NCBI RefSeq assembly: GCF_025566965.1
Contig: NZ_JAOQJL010000004.1
Span: forward strand, 62,001 to 126,000
Length of the DNA: 64,000 bases
DNA from: Blautia_A ammoniilytica
GTDB lineage: Bacteria > Bacillota > Clostridia > Lachnospirales > Lachnospiraceae
Direction of reading: 5' to 3'
A program made the position numbers and the translations under genes. Each line of letters starts with the position of its first letter. The stretch's first letter is position 1. Positions 34,836-42,796 of the stretch are shown here, in pieces. The notes below the pieces were generated by a model that worked only from the letters and a program-made list of their open reading frames with translations, had not been told where the DNA came from and did not search any database.

Positions 34836-35438
34836 GTGGATCATAGATATATTTTTTATATGGCTGTGGGGTATCTGGCAGGAAGCATGCTTTTTGCACT
34901 GGAGTATCCCAAAATTTTTAAAGGAGTAGATGTAAGGCGCCTTTCAGAAGATGGCAATCCGGGAACCTATAATGCATTTGTATATGGAGGGATCGGCTGT
35001 GGGATCCTTACCTTGTTAAGTGAATTAGCAAAAGGCTTTCTGCCTGTATTTTTGTGCGGCAGACAGCTTGGCATGGATTCCCTTTGGTTTGCAGGGGTGA
35101 TGGCGGCACCAGTGGCAGGACATGCGTTTTCGATTTTCCACCGTGGTAAGGGTGGAAAGGCTATAGCTGTAAGCTTTGGTGTGTTGGCTGGGCTGTTTCC
35201 AGTGTATCGTCCATTTATCAGCCTTGTGATCTTTTACCTTCTTTTTTCTCTGGTACTGCCTGTCAGATCTCATAGGAAAAGAAGCCTGATCACCTTTGCA
35301 TGTGTAGGCTTGTCCTGCTTTTTTACCGCAGAACCGCCTGCTGTGCTGACAGGTGTGCTGCTCCTGTCCGGTATTGTGGTGTATAAGCACTGCATCTGTA
35401 CAGAAGAGGAATCCAGGGAAGAGAAAGCTGCAGTATGA
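34836..35438 (+). CDS. plsY: Glycerol-3-phosphate acyltransferase PlsY-like
   Basis: PlsY is a membrane enzyme that moves an acyl group from acyl phosphate to glycerol 3-phosphate. The 200-residue protein has about five helices and the three family motifs in variant form: GYLAGSMLFA, SEDGNPGTYNAF (usual SGNIGATN) and GHAFSIFHRGKGGKAIA. The altered first loop and second motif suggest a paralogue rather than the main enzyme. I use the GTG at 34836, with CAGGAG 8 nt upstream; the frame extends to a TTG at 34830, too close to the ribosome site. It lies 22 nt before a glycolipid synthase gene, which supports a membrane-lipid operon. Confidence 0.82.
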   Translation: MDHRYIFYMAVGYLAGSMLFALEYPKIFKGVDVRRLSEDGNPGTYNAFVYGGIGCGILTLLSELAKGFLPVFLCGRQLGMDSLWFAGVMAAPVAGHAFSIFHRGKGGKAIAVSFGVLAGLFPVYRPFISLVIFYLLFSLVLPVRSHRKRSLITFACVGLSCFFTAEPPAVLTGVLLLSGIVVYKHCICTEEESREEKAAV

Positions 35439-35460
35439 ATAAAAAGAAAGGGATCGCAGG

Positions 35461-36588
35461 ATGAAAGCGTTGATTTTATCATGTAATACAGGTGGAGGCC
35501 ATAATTCGGCAGGACGGGCTGTTGCAGAGGAATTTGTTTCCAGGGGGGACGAGGCGTATGTGCTGGATTATCTTACCCTTGCAGGACAGGGAGTATCCAG
35601 GATCGTAGGGAACGGATATGTTCAGATCGTAAAGAAAACTCCAAAGCTTTTCGGAGTGGCGTACCATTTGGGAATGCTGGTCAGCAGGTTGATGAAAAAG
35701 TCGCCGGTTTATTACCTGAACGGCAGGATGGCCAGATATCTGGATGAATATCTTCAGGAAAATCCTGTAGATGTGATCATAATGCCACATCTGTATCCAG
35801 CAGAAACCATCACATACATGAAGCGTAAAGGAATGAAGCTGCCCCTTACCGTTGCGATTATGACAGATTATACCTGTATTCCATTCTGGGAAGAAACAGA
35901 TTGTGATTATTATACGGTTCCACATAAAAGGCTGATTCCATCCTGTATCCGCAGAGGACTTCCAAAGGAAAAGCTGCTCCCTGCGGGGATTCCGGTGGCA
36001 GCTGCCTGTAGAAAGGATATCTCAAAAAAAGATGCCAGAAATAAACTGGGCTTATTAAGTGATGGCAGATATATTCTTGTGGCAGGAGGAAGTATGGGAG
36101 CCGGAGATCTGGCAAGGATCGTAAAGCTTCTTTTGGAAGAAACAAAAGAAGCACAGATTTTTGTGGTCTGTGGAAGCAATCGTAAGATTGAGACTGGTAT
36201 GAAAAAAGAATTTCTAAAGGAAGAAAGAGTCCATGTTATCGGGTATACCAGTCAGATGGCGCTTTACATGAAGGCCTGTGATGTATTGTTTACAAAGCCA
36301 GGAGGTCTTACGTCTACAGAGGCTGCAGCTGTCCGGGTGCCTATGGTGCATACGGACCCTATCCCAGGCTGTGAAAGTGCAAACAGGAAGTTTTTCGTAA
36401 AGCTTGGCATGAGTGTTTCTGCGAAAACAGTGAAAGGGCAGGTTAAGCAGGGACTCTGCCTTTTAAATGACCAGAATATGGCATCAAATATGATGGAAAA
36501 ACAGAAAGAAAACGTAGATCCTGACACTGCGTCAGGAATATGCGATTTTATTTACAAGAAGATCCAGCATGATCTCTCGGAATGCTGA
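35461..36588 (+). CDS. Diacylglycerol glycosyltransferase (MGDG synthase/UgtP-like)
   Basis: A 375-residue GT-B enzyme of family 28 that adds hexose to diacylglycerol. The N-terminal MGDG-synthase domain starts LILSCNTGGGHNSAGRAVAE; the C-terminal donor domain has AGGSMGAGD, VVCGSNRKI and the KPGGLTSTEA motif that binds the nucleotide sugar. No membrane helix; these are peripheral enzymes. With plsY just upstream, it probably makes glycolipids for the membrane or a lipoteichoic acid anchor. The sugar and number of additions cannot be read. Confidence 0.9.
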   Translation: MKALILSCNTGGGHNSAGRAVAEEFVSRGDEAYVLDYLTLAGQGVSRIVGNGYVQIVKKTPKLFGVAYHLGMLVSRLMKKSPVYYLNGRMARYLDEYLQENPVDVIIMPHLYPAETITYMKRKGMKLPLTVAIMTDYTCIPFWEETDCDYYTVPHKRLIPSCIRRGLPKEKLLPAGIPVAAACRKDISKKDARNKLGLLSDGRYILVAGGSMGAGDLARIVKLLLEETKEAQIFVVCGSNRKIETGMKKEFLKEERVHVIGYTSQMALYMKACDVLFTKPGGLTSTEAAAVRVPMVHTDPIPGCESANRKFFVKLGMSVSAKTVKGQVKQGLCLLNDQNMASNMMEKQKENVDPDTASGICDFIYKKIQHDLSEC

Positions 36589-36675
36589 TTGATCATGCCT
36601 GCGAAACGCTGGCATTGAACTTTAAAAACTCATGGGTGTAAATCCTAAAGATGGATCTGAAAGCCTGATTTTACT

Positions 36676-36699
36676 GGGCTGAAGATTCCGAGAGATTAT
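36676..36699 (+). repeat. 24-nt direct repeat, left copy (upstream of the LRR gene)
   Basis: GGGCTGAAGATTCCGAGAGA followed by TTAT. It matches 38652-38675 at 21 of 24 positions, and the two bracket the LRR gene. A small hairpin AGCC/GGCT precedes it. Confidence 0.75.
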
Positions 36700-36720
36700 T
36701 TTTTATATTGGGGGGATAAA

Positions 36721-38508
36721 ATGAAAATCAAACGATTTCTCATAGGGGCTTTTGTTGTTGTATGTATGATGTTTATGAGTAATTTTGTTGTCAGTGCTGC
36801 ATCAAGTGGAAATTGCGGGAAAACCTGTACGTGGATATTGGATGATGAGGGAACACTGACAATCAGTGGAAGCGGCAGAATGACAGATTATTCAAAAGAC
36901 ATGTATCATGATATTCCATGGTACAGTCATATAACAGAGATTAAGAAAGCTGTGATAAATGGACCTGAAACTATTGGGGATCGTGCATTTTTCTATGCCG
37001 GAAATATGAAAGAAGTAATAATTGGCAGTTCAGTAAAGTCAATTGGAGAAGCCGCATTTACGGGCTGCACATCTCTGTCAAATATAGATATTCCATCTAA
37101 TGTTACGAAGATATTTTCTTCTGCATTCAGTGGATGCAGGGGAATTACGAAACTTACGATTCCTGATACAGTTACATTATTGGGTTCAAAGGTTTTTGAA
37201 GATATGAATTCTCTACAGGAACTTACAGTGCCTTTTATAGGAACCGCAGCAGACAACCTTGGACATCTTGGCTGGTGGTTTCAGTCTACAACAACAAAAG
37301 TGCCTGGTTACACATGGACGAGGTATGATGGAAAATATTATCTGATTCCCACAACTCTGACCAAAATAACCGTAACAAGCTGTCGTGTAAGACCATACGC
37401 TTTTAACAATTGTGACTTTGTAACAGACATAAGTAAAAAGAATCACACTGGCTGCAGGGCAACCTGTACATCACCGGCAGTCTGTGAAGTCTGTCGTCAG
37501 ACATATGGTGAGAAAGATGCATCAAACCATACAGGAGAAACTGAAATAAAAAATAAAAAGATTGCAACGTGTTTGGAAGCAGGGTACACAGGGGATATTT
37601 ATTGTAAAGGATGTAAGGAACTGCTTGAAGCCGGAACAGAGACAGAAGCCCTCGGTCATGATATGACAAGAATAGTTTCAGAGAAAGTTGAGCCGACCTG
37701 TGAGGTGGATGGAAAAGAAGCGGTGATCGGTTGTTCAAGGTGTAATTATACAGAGGGTGGAATAATCCTCAAGGCATTTGGTCATATCTGGGATGTGGGT
37801 AAAATAACAAAAGAACCTGATGAGGATTCAGAAGGTATAAAAATATACACCTGTGAGAAATGTAATAAGACAAGAACGGAGTCTATTCCTAAAAAAGAGT
37901 CAACGCAGAGGCCGCAGCCATCACAGCCGGTGCAGCCAACACAGCCGGTGCAGAAACCACAGCCAACACCACAGCCAACACAGAAACCACAGCAGTCACA
38001 GTCAAATGTTGGAAGAGTTGACGATAAGAAGACCGGAAAATATATAATTACAAATGCAGTGAAAAAAGAAGTGGCTTTCATTACTCCGATGAGTAAAAAC
38101 AGGAAAACATTTATAATCCCGAATACTGTAAAAATAAACGGTATGACATATAAAATTACGCAGATTGCGAATAATGCGTTCAGAAACAATAAGAAAATAA
38201 CAAAAGTAACAATCGGAAACAACATCAGGTCAATTGGAAATAATGCTTTCAGAGGCACAGCCAGATTGAAAACAGTTGTTATCGGCAAGAATGTATCAAA
38301 GATTGGTTCTTATGCATTCAGTGGCTGCAAGAAACTGAAAACAATTATAATCAAAACCAGAAAGCTGACTGCAAAAACAGTTTCCCAAAAAGCATTTAAA
38401 GGTACACCTAAGATAACTACGGCAAAAGTACCTGGAAATAAAATGAAGACATACAAAAAACTTTTGAAAGAGAAAGGCCTTAACAGCAAAAGAATTGTAA
38501 AAGGTTAA
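36721..38508 (+). CDS. Secreted leucine-rich-repeat protein (BspA/LRR_5 type)
   Basis: A 595-residue exported protein. Residues 1-27 form a signal peptide ending VVSAAS. BspA-type LRRs follow (about 70-220; TIGDRAFFYAGNM, SIGEAAFTGCTSLSNIDIP, IFSSAFSGCRGITKLTIPD). A cysteine-rich middle (about 240-390) has repeated CxxC pairs (CEVCRQTYGE, CKGCKELL, CSRCNYTEGG, CEKCNKTR). A Pro/Gln/Thr-rich linker (about 395-425) leads to a second LRR block (about 470-560; NNAFRNNKKITKVTIGNN). No sortase motif or membrane tail is seen, so it is free or non-covalently attached. Relatives bind host or bacterial surfaces. Its DNA is visibly more AT-rich, with many more AAA/ATA codons than its neighbours, which suggests transfer. 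Confidence 0.9.
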   Translation: MKIKRFLIGAFVVVCMMFMSNFVVSAASSGNCGKTCTWILDDEGTLTISGSGRMTDYSKDMYHDIPWYSHITEIKKAVINGPETIGDRAFFYAGNMKEVIIGSSVKSIGEAAFTGCTSLSNIDIPSNVTKIFSSAFSGCRGITKLTIPDTVTLLGSKVFEDMNSLQELTVPFIGTAADNLGHLGWWFQSTTTKVPGYTWTRYDGKYYLIPTTLTKITVTSCRVRPYAFNNCDFVTDISKKNHTGCRATCTSPAVCEVCRQTYGEKDASNHTGETEIKNKKIATCLEAGYTGDIYCKGCKELLEAGTETEALGHDMTRIVSEKVEPTCEVDGKEAVIGCSRCNYTEGGIILKAFGHIWDVGKITKEPDEDSEGIKIYTCEKCNKTRTESIPKKESTQRPQPSQPVQPTQPVQKPQPTPQPTQKPQQSQSNVGRVDDKKTGKYIITNAVKKEVAFITPMSKNRKTFIIPNTVKINGMTYKITQIANNAFRNNKKITKVTIGNNIRSIGNNAFRGTARLKTVVIGKNVSKIGSYAFSGCKKLKTIIIKTRKLTAKTVSQKAFKGTPKITTAKVPGNKMKTYKKLLKEKGLNSKRIVKG

Positions 38509-38561
38509 GAAATATATAACAATATAAAAATTCTCTTGATTTAAAATCAATAGACAGAAAC

Positions 38562-38663
38562 TAAGAATGCTGCATGCAGGATGGAGTCCTCGAAGCAGGT
38601 CCAAACTTGGAATATTTTGGTAGTCGGCATGGCTGCCGCAATTCTTAATTTGGACTGAAGATT
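38562..38663 (+). ncRNA. Candidate structured leader upstream of the purine nucleoside phosphorylase gene
   Basis: TAAGAAT (38562-38568) can pair with ATTCTTA (38641-38647), enclosing small hairpins AGGA/TCCT, CCAA/TTGG and GGC/GCC. Alternatively GTCCAAA (38599-38605) pairs exactly with TTTGGAC (38649-38655), which breaks the CCAA/TTGG helix and rearranges the enclosed part. This two-state design looks like a riboswitch or attenuator. It matches no class I know. No ligand or expression evidence exists. Confidence 0.4.
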
Positions 38664-38675
38664 TCGAGAAATTAT
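38652..38675 (+). repeat. 24-nt direct repeat, right copy (upstream of PNP)
   Basis: GGACTGAAGATTTCGAGAAA followed by TTAT, 21 of 24 identical to 36676-36699. It contains the hairpin ATTTC-GA-GAAAT and lies 22 nt before the PNP start. Confidence 0.75.
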
Positions 38676-38697
38676 CAGCAGAAAAAGGAGGAAACAA

Positions 38698-39549
38698 ATG
38701 AATCCAGTATATGAAAAATTATTAAGATGCTATGAAAGTGTAAAGGAAAAAGTAGATTTTAAACCAAAAGCAGCCCTTATACTGGGCTCTGGACTTGGTG
38801 AGTACATTCAGGAAATGAAAGTGGTACAGACATTGGATTACAGCCAGATCCAGGGTTTTCCCGTATCAACAGTGCCTGGTCATAAGGGACGCTTTGTTTT
38901 CGGATATGTGGGGGATGTGCCTGTAGTGGCAATGCAGGGAAGGGTTCACTATTATGAAGGCTATTCTATTTCCGATGTGGTTCTGCCTACAAGGCTGATG
39001 AAGCTGATGGGTGCGGAAGTACTGTTCCTTACGAATGCGGCAGGTGGCGTAAACTTTGATTTTAAAGCAGGGGATTTGATGATGATCACAGATCAGATAG
39101 GATCTTTTGTGCCATCTCCTTTGATCGGGCCGAATATTGATGAACTAGGGCTTCGCTTCTGTGATATGAGTCATGTGTATGATCTTGATCTGCAGCAGGT
39201 GATCCGAAATGCTGCCGGTAAGCTGGGAATTGATCTTAAAGAGGGCGTTTATATCCAGCTGACAGGTCCTGCATTTGAAACACCGGCAGAAGTACGTATG
39301 TGCCGTACCCTGGGAGCAGATGCGGTTGGTATGAGTACTGCCTGTGAGGCCATCGCAGCGAACCATATGGGCATGAAGATCTGTGGGATTTCCTGTATTT
39401 CCAATCTTGGCTGTGGCATGACAGAGAATCCGCTTACCCATGAAGAGGTACAAGAAACAGCAGACAGGGTTGCACCGCTGTTTCGCAGCCTTGTTACAGA
39501 AAGCATTAAGGCTATGGGAGAAATCCTGCTCGACTTGAATATTATATGA
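38698..39549 (+). CDS. punA: Purine nucleoside phosphorylase, trimeric PNP/MTAP family
   Basis: It splits purine nucleosides with phosphate to the base and (deoxy)ribose 1-phosphate. The 283-residue protein has ILGSGLGEY with the phosphate-binding Ser, PGHKGRF, the QGRVHYYEGY segment, LTNAAGGVN, and the purine-site LTGPAFETPAEVRM, GMSTACEAIAANHMG and SCISNLGCGM. It lies 58 nt before mtnA and a deaminase of the MTA/SAH group, so methylthioinosine may be a substrate as well as inosine and guanosine. AAGGAGG precedes the ATG. Confidence 0.93.
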   Translation: MNPVYEKLLRCYESVKEKVDFKPKAALILGSGLGEYIQEMKVVQTLDYSQIQGFPVSTVPGHKGRFVFGYVGDVPVVAMQGRVHYYEGYSISDVVLPTRLMKLMGAEVLFLTNAAGGVNFDFKAGDLMMITDQIGSFVPSPLIGPNIDELGLRFCDMSHVYDLDLQQVIRNAAGKLGIDLKEGVYIQLTGPAFETPAEVRMCRTLGADAVGMSTACEAIAANHMGMKICGISCISNLGCGMTENPLTHEEVQETADRVAPLFRSLVTESIKAMGEILLDLNII

Positions 39550-39607
39550 TTATTGATAAATGCCGGGAGGCAGTGTAAAGCGGTTAATTAAAGGAGGAAT
39601 AGTATTA

Positions 39608-40693
39608 ATGGAACAGACAAGTCAGAAAGTGGATATGGATCATGTACGACTGTCAGAAGACGGCAGGTATGTAGTGATCCTGGATCAGTCAAAGCTTCCC
39701 AATCTTGCTGAGTATCTTACATTAGAGACAGCGGAAGATATTTATGAAGCAATCTTTCATCTGCGGGTGAGAGGTGCTCCGGCTATTGGAATCTGTGCAG
39801 GATATGGGATGTACTGTCTGGCCCAGACGATTGATACAGACAGCTTTGACGCTTTTTATCAAAAACTGAGAGAGTATGGAGAGTATCTGAACAGCTCCCG
39901 TCCTACGGCTGTGAATCTTAGCTGGGCGATCAACAGGATGGAACAGACTGCATATAAGCATAAAAAACTTCCTGTTAAGGAGATCGTAAAGCTTCTTGGA
40001 GAAGAATGCAGAAAGATTCATCAGGAAGATATTGCCATGTGTAAGAAGATCTCCCAGTATGGGCTAAGTCTTATTAAAGATGGTGATGGGATCCTTACCC
40101 ACTGTAATGCAGGGCCGCTTGCAACATCCAGGTACGGTACTGCCCTTGGTCCATTGATCCTTGGGAAAGAACAGGGCATGAACTTCCATGTATTTGCAGA
40201 TGAGACCCGTCCGTTGCTTCAGGGAGCCAGACTGACCAGCTATGAACTGGATAAAGCTGGGATCGATGTTACACTGATCTGTGATAACATGGCGAGTATG
40301 GTGATGAAAAATGGCTGGGTACAGGCCTGCTTTGTAGGCTGCGACCGTGTAGCTGCCAATGGAGATACTGCCAATAAGATCGGTACCAGCGGTGTGGCAA
40401 TCCTGGCAAAGTATTATAACATTCCATTTTATGTGCTTGGACCTACTTCAACGATTGACATGAACTGTCCTACAGGAGAACAGATCAAGATCGAGGAAAG
40501 AAATCCGGACGAGATCAAGAAGATGTTTTATAAGCAGCCTATGGCTCCGGAATCTGTAAAATGTTTCAACCCTGCTTTTGATGTAACAGATCATACGCTG
40601 ATCGCCGGAATCGTTACAGAAAAAGGAATCTGCAGAGCACCTTACGAAGAAAGCCTGGCTGCACTTTTTGGAGAGGAAAAGGAGGATGACTGA
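39608..40693 (+). CDS. mtnA: S-methyl-5-thioribose-1-phosphate isomerase
   Basis: It turns methylthioribose 1-phosphate into methylthioribulose 1-phosphate in methionine salvage; related enzymes act on 5-deoxyribose 1-phosphate. The 361-residue protein is homologous to eIF2B subunits. Motifs are VRGAPAIGICAGYG, SRPTAVNLSWAI, THCNAGPLATSRYGTALG with the catalytic Cys, and VGCDRVAANGDTANKIGT with the catalytic Asp. The ATG at 39608 has AGGAGG upstream; I reject the open extension to 39560. It overlaps the next gene by one base. Confidence 0.93.
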   Translation: MEQTSQKVDMDHVRLSEDGRYVVILDQSKLPNLAEYLTLETAEDIYEAIFHLRVRGAPAIGICAGYGMYCLAQTIDTDSFDAFYQKLREYGEYLNSSRPTAVNLSWAINRMEQTAYKHKKLPVKEIVKLLGEECRKIHQEDIAMCKKISQYGLSLIKDGDGILTHCNAGPLATSRYGTALGPLILGKEQGMNFHVFADETRPLLQGARLTSYELDKAGIDVTLICDNMASMVMKNGWVQACFVGCDRVAANGDTANKIGTSGVAILAKYYNIPFYVLGPTSTIDMNCPTGEQIKIEERNPDEIKKMFYKQPMAPESVKCFNPAFDVTDHTLIAGIVTEKGICRAPYEESLAALFGEEKEDD

Positions 40694-41970
40694 TGAATAC
40701 CCGTTTTTATAATGCCAGGATCCTGGATAAGGATTTTCAGATCATCCAGGGAGAACTTCATGTGGTAGGCAACAGGATTGCTTATATAGGTCCTGAAAAA
40801 ACACAGGATGCTTATGGGGAAAATGCCTGGGACAGAGAGATTGATGTAAAAGAGAACCTGCTGATCCCTGGGTTTAAGGATGCACATACCCATTCAGCCA
40901 TGACCTTTCTTAGGTCTTTTGCAGATGACCTGCCTTTGCTGGATTGGCTGAATAAGCAGATTTTTCCCATGGAAGCTAAGTTAGTGCCTGAGGATGTGTA
41001 TCATCTGTCAAAGCTGGCGATCCTGGAGTATCTTACCAGTGGGATCACTTCTAACTTTGATATGTATTTTTATCCTGAGCAGATCGCAAAGGCAAGTGTA
41101 GACTGTGGATTCCGTACAGTTCTGGTATCTCCTATGAATGACTTTTCATCCAGTCCAAGGGAGATGGAAGAGGACTACATAAAGTATAATGCGTATGATC
41201 CGCTGATCCGCTATTGTCTGGGCTTTCATGCAGAATATACCACAAGCCAGGACCGGCTGAAAGAAGTGGCTAGACTTGCACAGAAATATCAGGCACCTGT
41301 GTTCACCCATAATTCTGAGACAGAAGCAGAGGTACGTCAGTGTATCGAAAGAAATGGTGTTACACCAACCCAGTATCTTGACAAACTGGGTGTGTGGGAG
41401 TATGGCGGAGGTGGTTATCACTGCGTATATATGACCCAGGAAGATCTGGACATATTTAAGAGAAGAAAGCTGTATGTGGTGACAAATCCTGGCTCAAATA
41501 CCAAGCTTGCCAGTGGAATCGCTCCTGTACAGAAAATGCTGGATCTGGGCATTCCTGTGGCTGTTGGTACAGACGGACCGGCTAGCAACAATTGCCTGGA
41601 TATGTTCAGGGAAATGTTCCTTGTCACCGGACTTGCGAAGCTGCGTGAAAAAGATGCTTCCGCTGTAGGGGCAGATCAGGTTCTTAAAATGGCTGTATCA
41701 GAGGGAGCCAGATGCTGCGGTCTGGACGATTGTGACTGCCTTGCAGAAGGAAAACTGGCAGATCTTGTTATGATCGATCTTCACAGGCCGAATATGCAGC
41801 CTGAGAATAACCTGGTAAAGAATCTTGTATACAGTGGAAGTAAGGAAAATGTAAAGCTTACTATGGTTAATGGAAGTATTCTTTATGAAGATGGGTTATT
41901 CAGCATAGGAGAGGATCCGGAAGAAATTTATGCAAAGGCAAATGAGATTATCCGGAAATACAGAGCATGA
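40693..41970 (+). CDS. mtaD: Amidohydrolase, 5-methylthioadenosine/S-adenosylhomocysteine deaminase type
   Basis: A 425-residue metal-dependent deaminase of the TRZ/ATZ branch. Metal motifs are KDAHTHSAMTF near residue 60, GFHAEYTTS, FTHNSETEAEV, the YHCVYMT His and GTDGPASNNCLDMF. MTA/SAH deaminases share this layout. The position directly after mtnA (ATG overlapping the TGA) and after a PNP suggests that it deaminates methylthioadenosine to methylthioinosine, which PNP then splits. Guanine or 8-oxoguanine deaminase activity is a possible alternative. It overlaps trmO by 4 nt. Confidence 0.85.
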   Translation: MNTRFYNARILDKDFQIIQGELHVVGNRIAYIGPEKTQDAYGENAWDREIDVKENLLIPGFKDAHTHSAMTFLRSFADDLPLLDWLNKQIFPMEAKLVPEDVYHLSKLAILEYLTSGITSNFDMYFYPEQIAKASVDCGFRTVLVSPMNDFSSSPREMEEDYIKYNAYDPLIRYCLGFHAEYTTSQDRLKEVARLAQKYQAPVFTHNSETEAEVRQCIERNGVTPTQYLDKLGVWEYGGGGYHCVYMTQEDLDIFKRRKLYVVTNPGSNTKLASGIAPVQKMLDLGIPVAVGTDGPASNNCLDMFREMFLVTGLAKLREKDASAVGADQVLKMAVSEGARCCGLDDCDCLAEGKLADLVMIDLHRPNMQPENNLVKNLVYSGSKENVKLTMVNGSILYEDGLFSIGEDPEEIYAKANEIIRKYRA

Positions 41971-42662
41971 AGGTAATTGCACACATCCAGAATGATTTCC
42001 CATCAAAGTTCGGGATTCCTCATCAAAGTGGAAGGATCAGGGAACTGAAGGCGAAGATTGTATTTGAACCGGAATACAGAAAGCCAGAGGCATTTCGCGG
42101 ATTGGAAGAATACACATATATCTGGCTGATCTGGGAATTCTCACAGGCTGTGCGGGATGACTGGTCTCCTACGGTCCGGCCTCCAAGGCTTGGTGGAAAT
42201 ATACGAAAAGGAGTTTTTGCCACAAGATCCCCTTATCGGCCCAATCCGGTAGGCCTTTCGGCTGTAAAACTGGAAAAGGTGGAATATACAAAGGAACTTG
42301 GGCCTGTACTGTATGTTTCAGGAGCAGATCTGATGAATGATACTCCCATTTATGACATAAAGCCCTATCTTCCAGAGGCAGACAGCCATCCGGAGGGCAG
42401 GGCCGGCTTTACAGAAAGAATACAGGATCATAAGCTGGAAGTGGATTTCCCGGAGGGGCTGTTAAGAAGAGTTCCAGAAGAATTGCGAAAAGCGCTGGTG
42501 GCTGTGCTGGCAGATGATCCACGACCAGGCTACCAGAAAGACCCTGACAGGGAATATGGCATGGCATTCGGCAGACAAGATATCCATTTTAAAGTTGTGG
42601 GAAATATTCTGACAGTGCTGGATGTGACAGAGAGCATAAACAAGAAGCCCAAGGAAAAGTAA
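41967..42662 (+). CDS. trmO: tRNA (N6-threonylcarbamoyladenosine37-N6)-methyltransferase TrmO
   Basis: TrmO (TsaA, YaeB) methylates t6A37 of some tRNAs with S-adenosylmethionine. The 231-residue protein has IPHQSGRI, the hallmark FATRSPYRPNPVGLS and DLMNDTPIYDIKPYLP, and a C-terminal extension that folds over the substrate. It is the fourth gene of the salvage operon (ATGA overlap with the deaminase). The link to an operon that recycles a SAM by-product may be loose. Confidence 0.92.
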   Translation: MKVIAHIQNDFPSKFGIPHQSGRIRELKAKIVFEPEYRKPEAFRGLEEYTYIWLIWEFSQAVRDDWSPTVRPPRLGGNIRKGVFATRSPYRPNPVGLSAVKLEKVEYTKELGPVLYVSGADLMNDTPIYDIKPYLPEADSHPEGRAGFTERIQDHKLEVDFPEGLLRRVPEELRKALVAVLADDPRPGYQKDPDREYGMAFGRQDIHFKVVGNILTVLDVTESINKKPKEK

Positions 42663-42724
42663 AAACAGCTGGTTTGTGTGACTTTAAATCTTGGAAACTG
42701 TGATTTTAATCTTAAAAGAAGTAC

Positions 42725-42753
42725 TTGCAAATTTTGTTGCTTTTTTTTACAAT
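42725..42753 (+). promoter_or_regulatory. Promoter for aspartokinase
   Basis: TTGCAA (42725-42730), 17-nt spacer, TACAAT (42748-42753), 44 nt before the start. Confidence 0.7.
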
Positions 42754-42796
42754 AGCGTCAGTGCATTATAAAAAGCAGCGAGGAGTAATTACTATT

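Noticed and set aside
38509..38697. Purine or SAM/SAH riboswitch before PNP
   Set aside because: None of the conserved cores known to me is present; only an unassigned two-state fold is seen.
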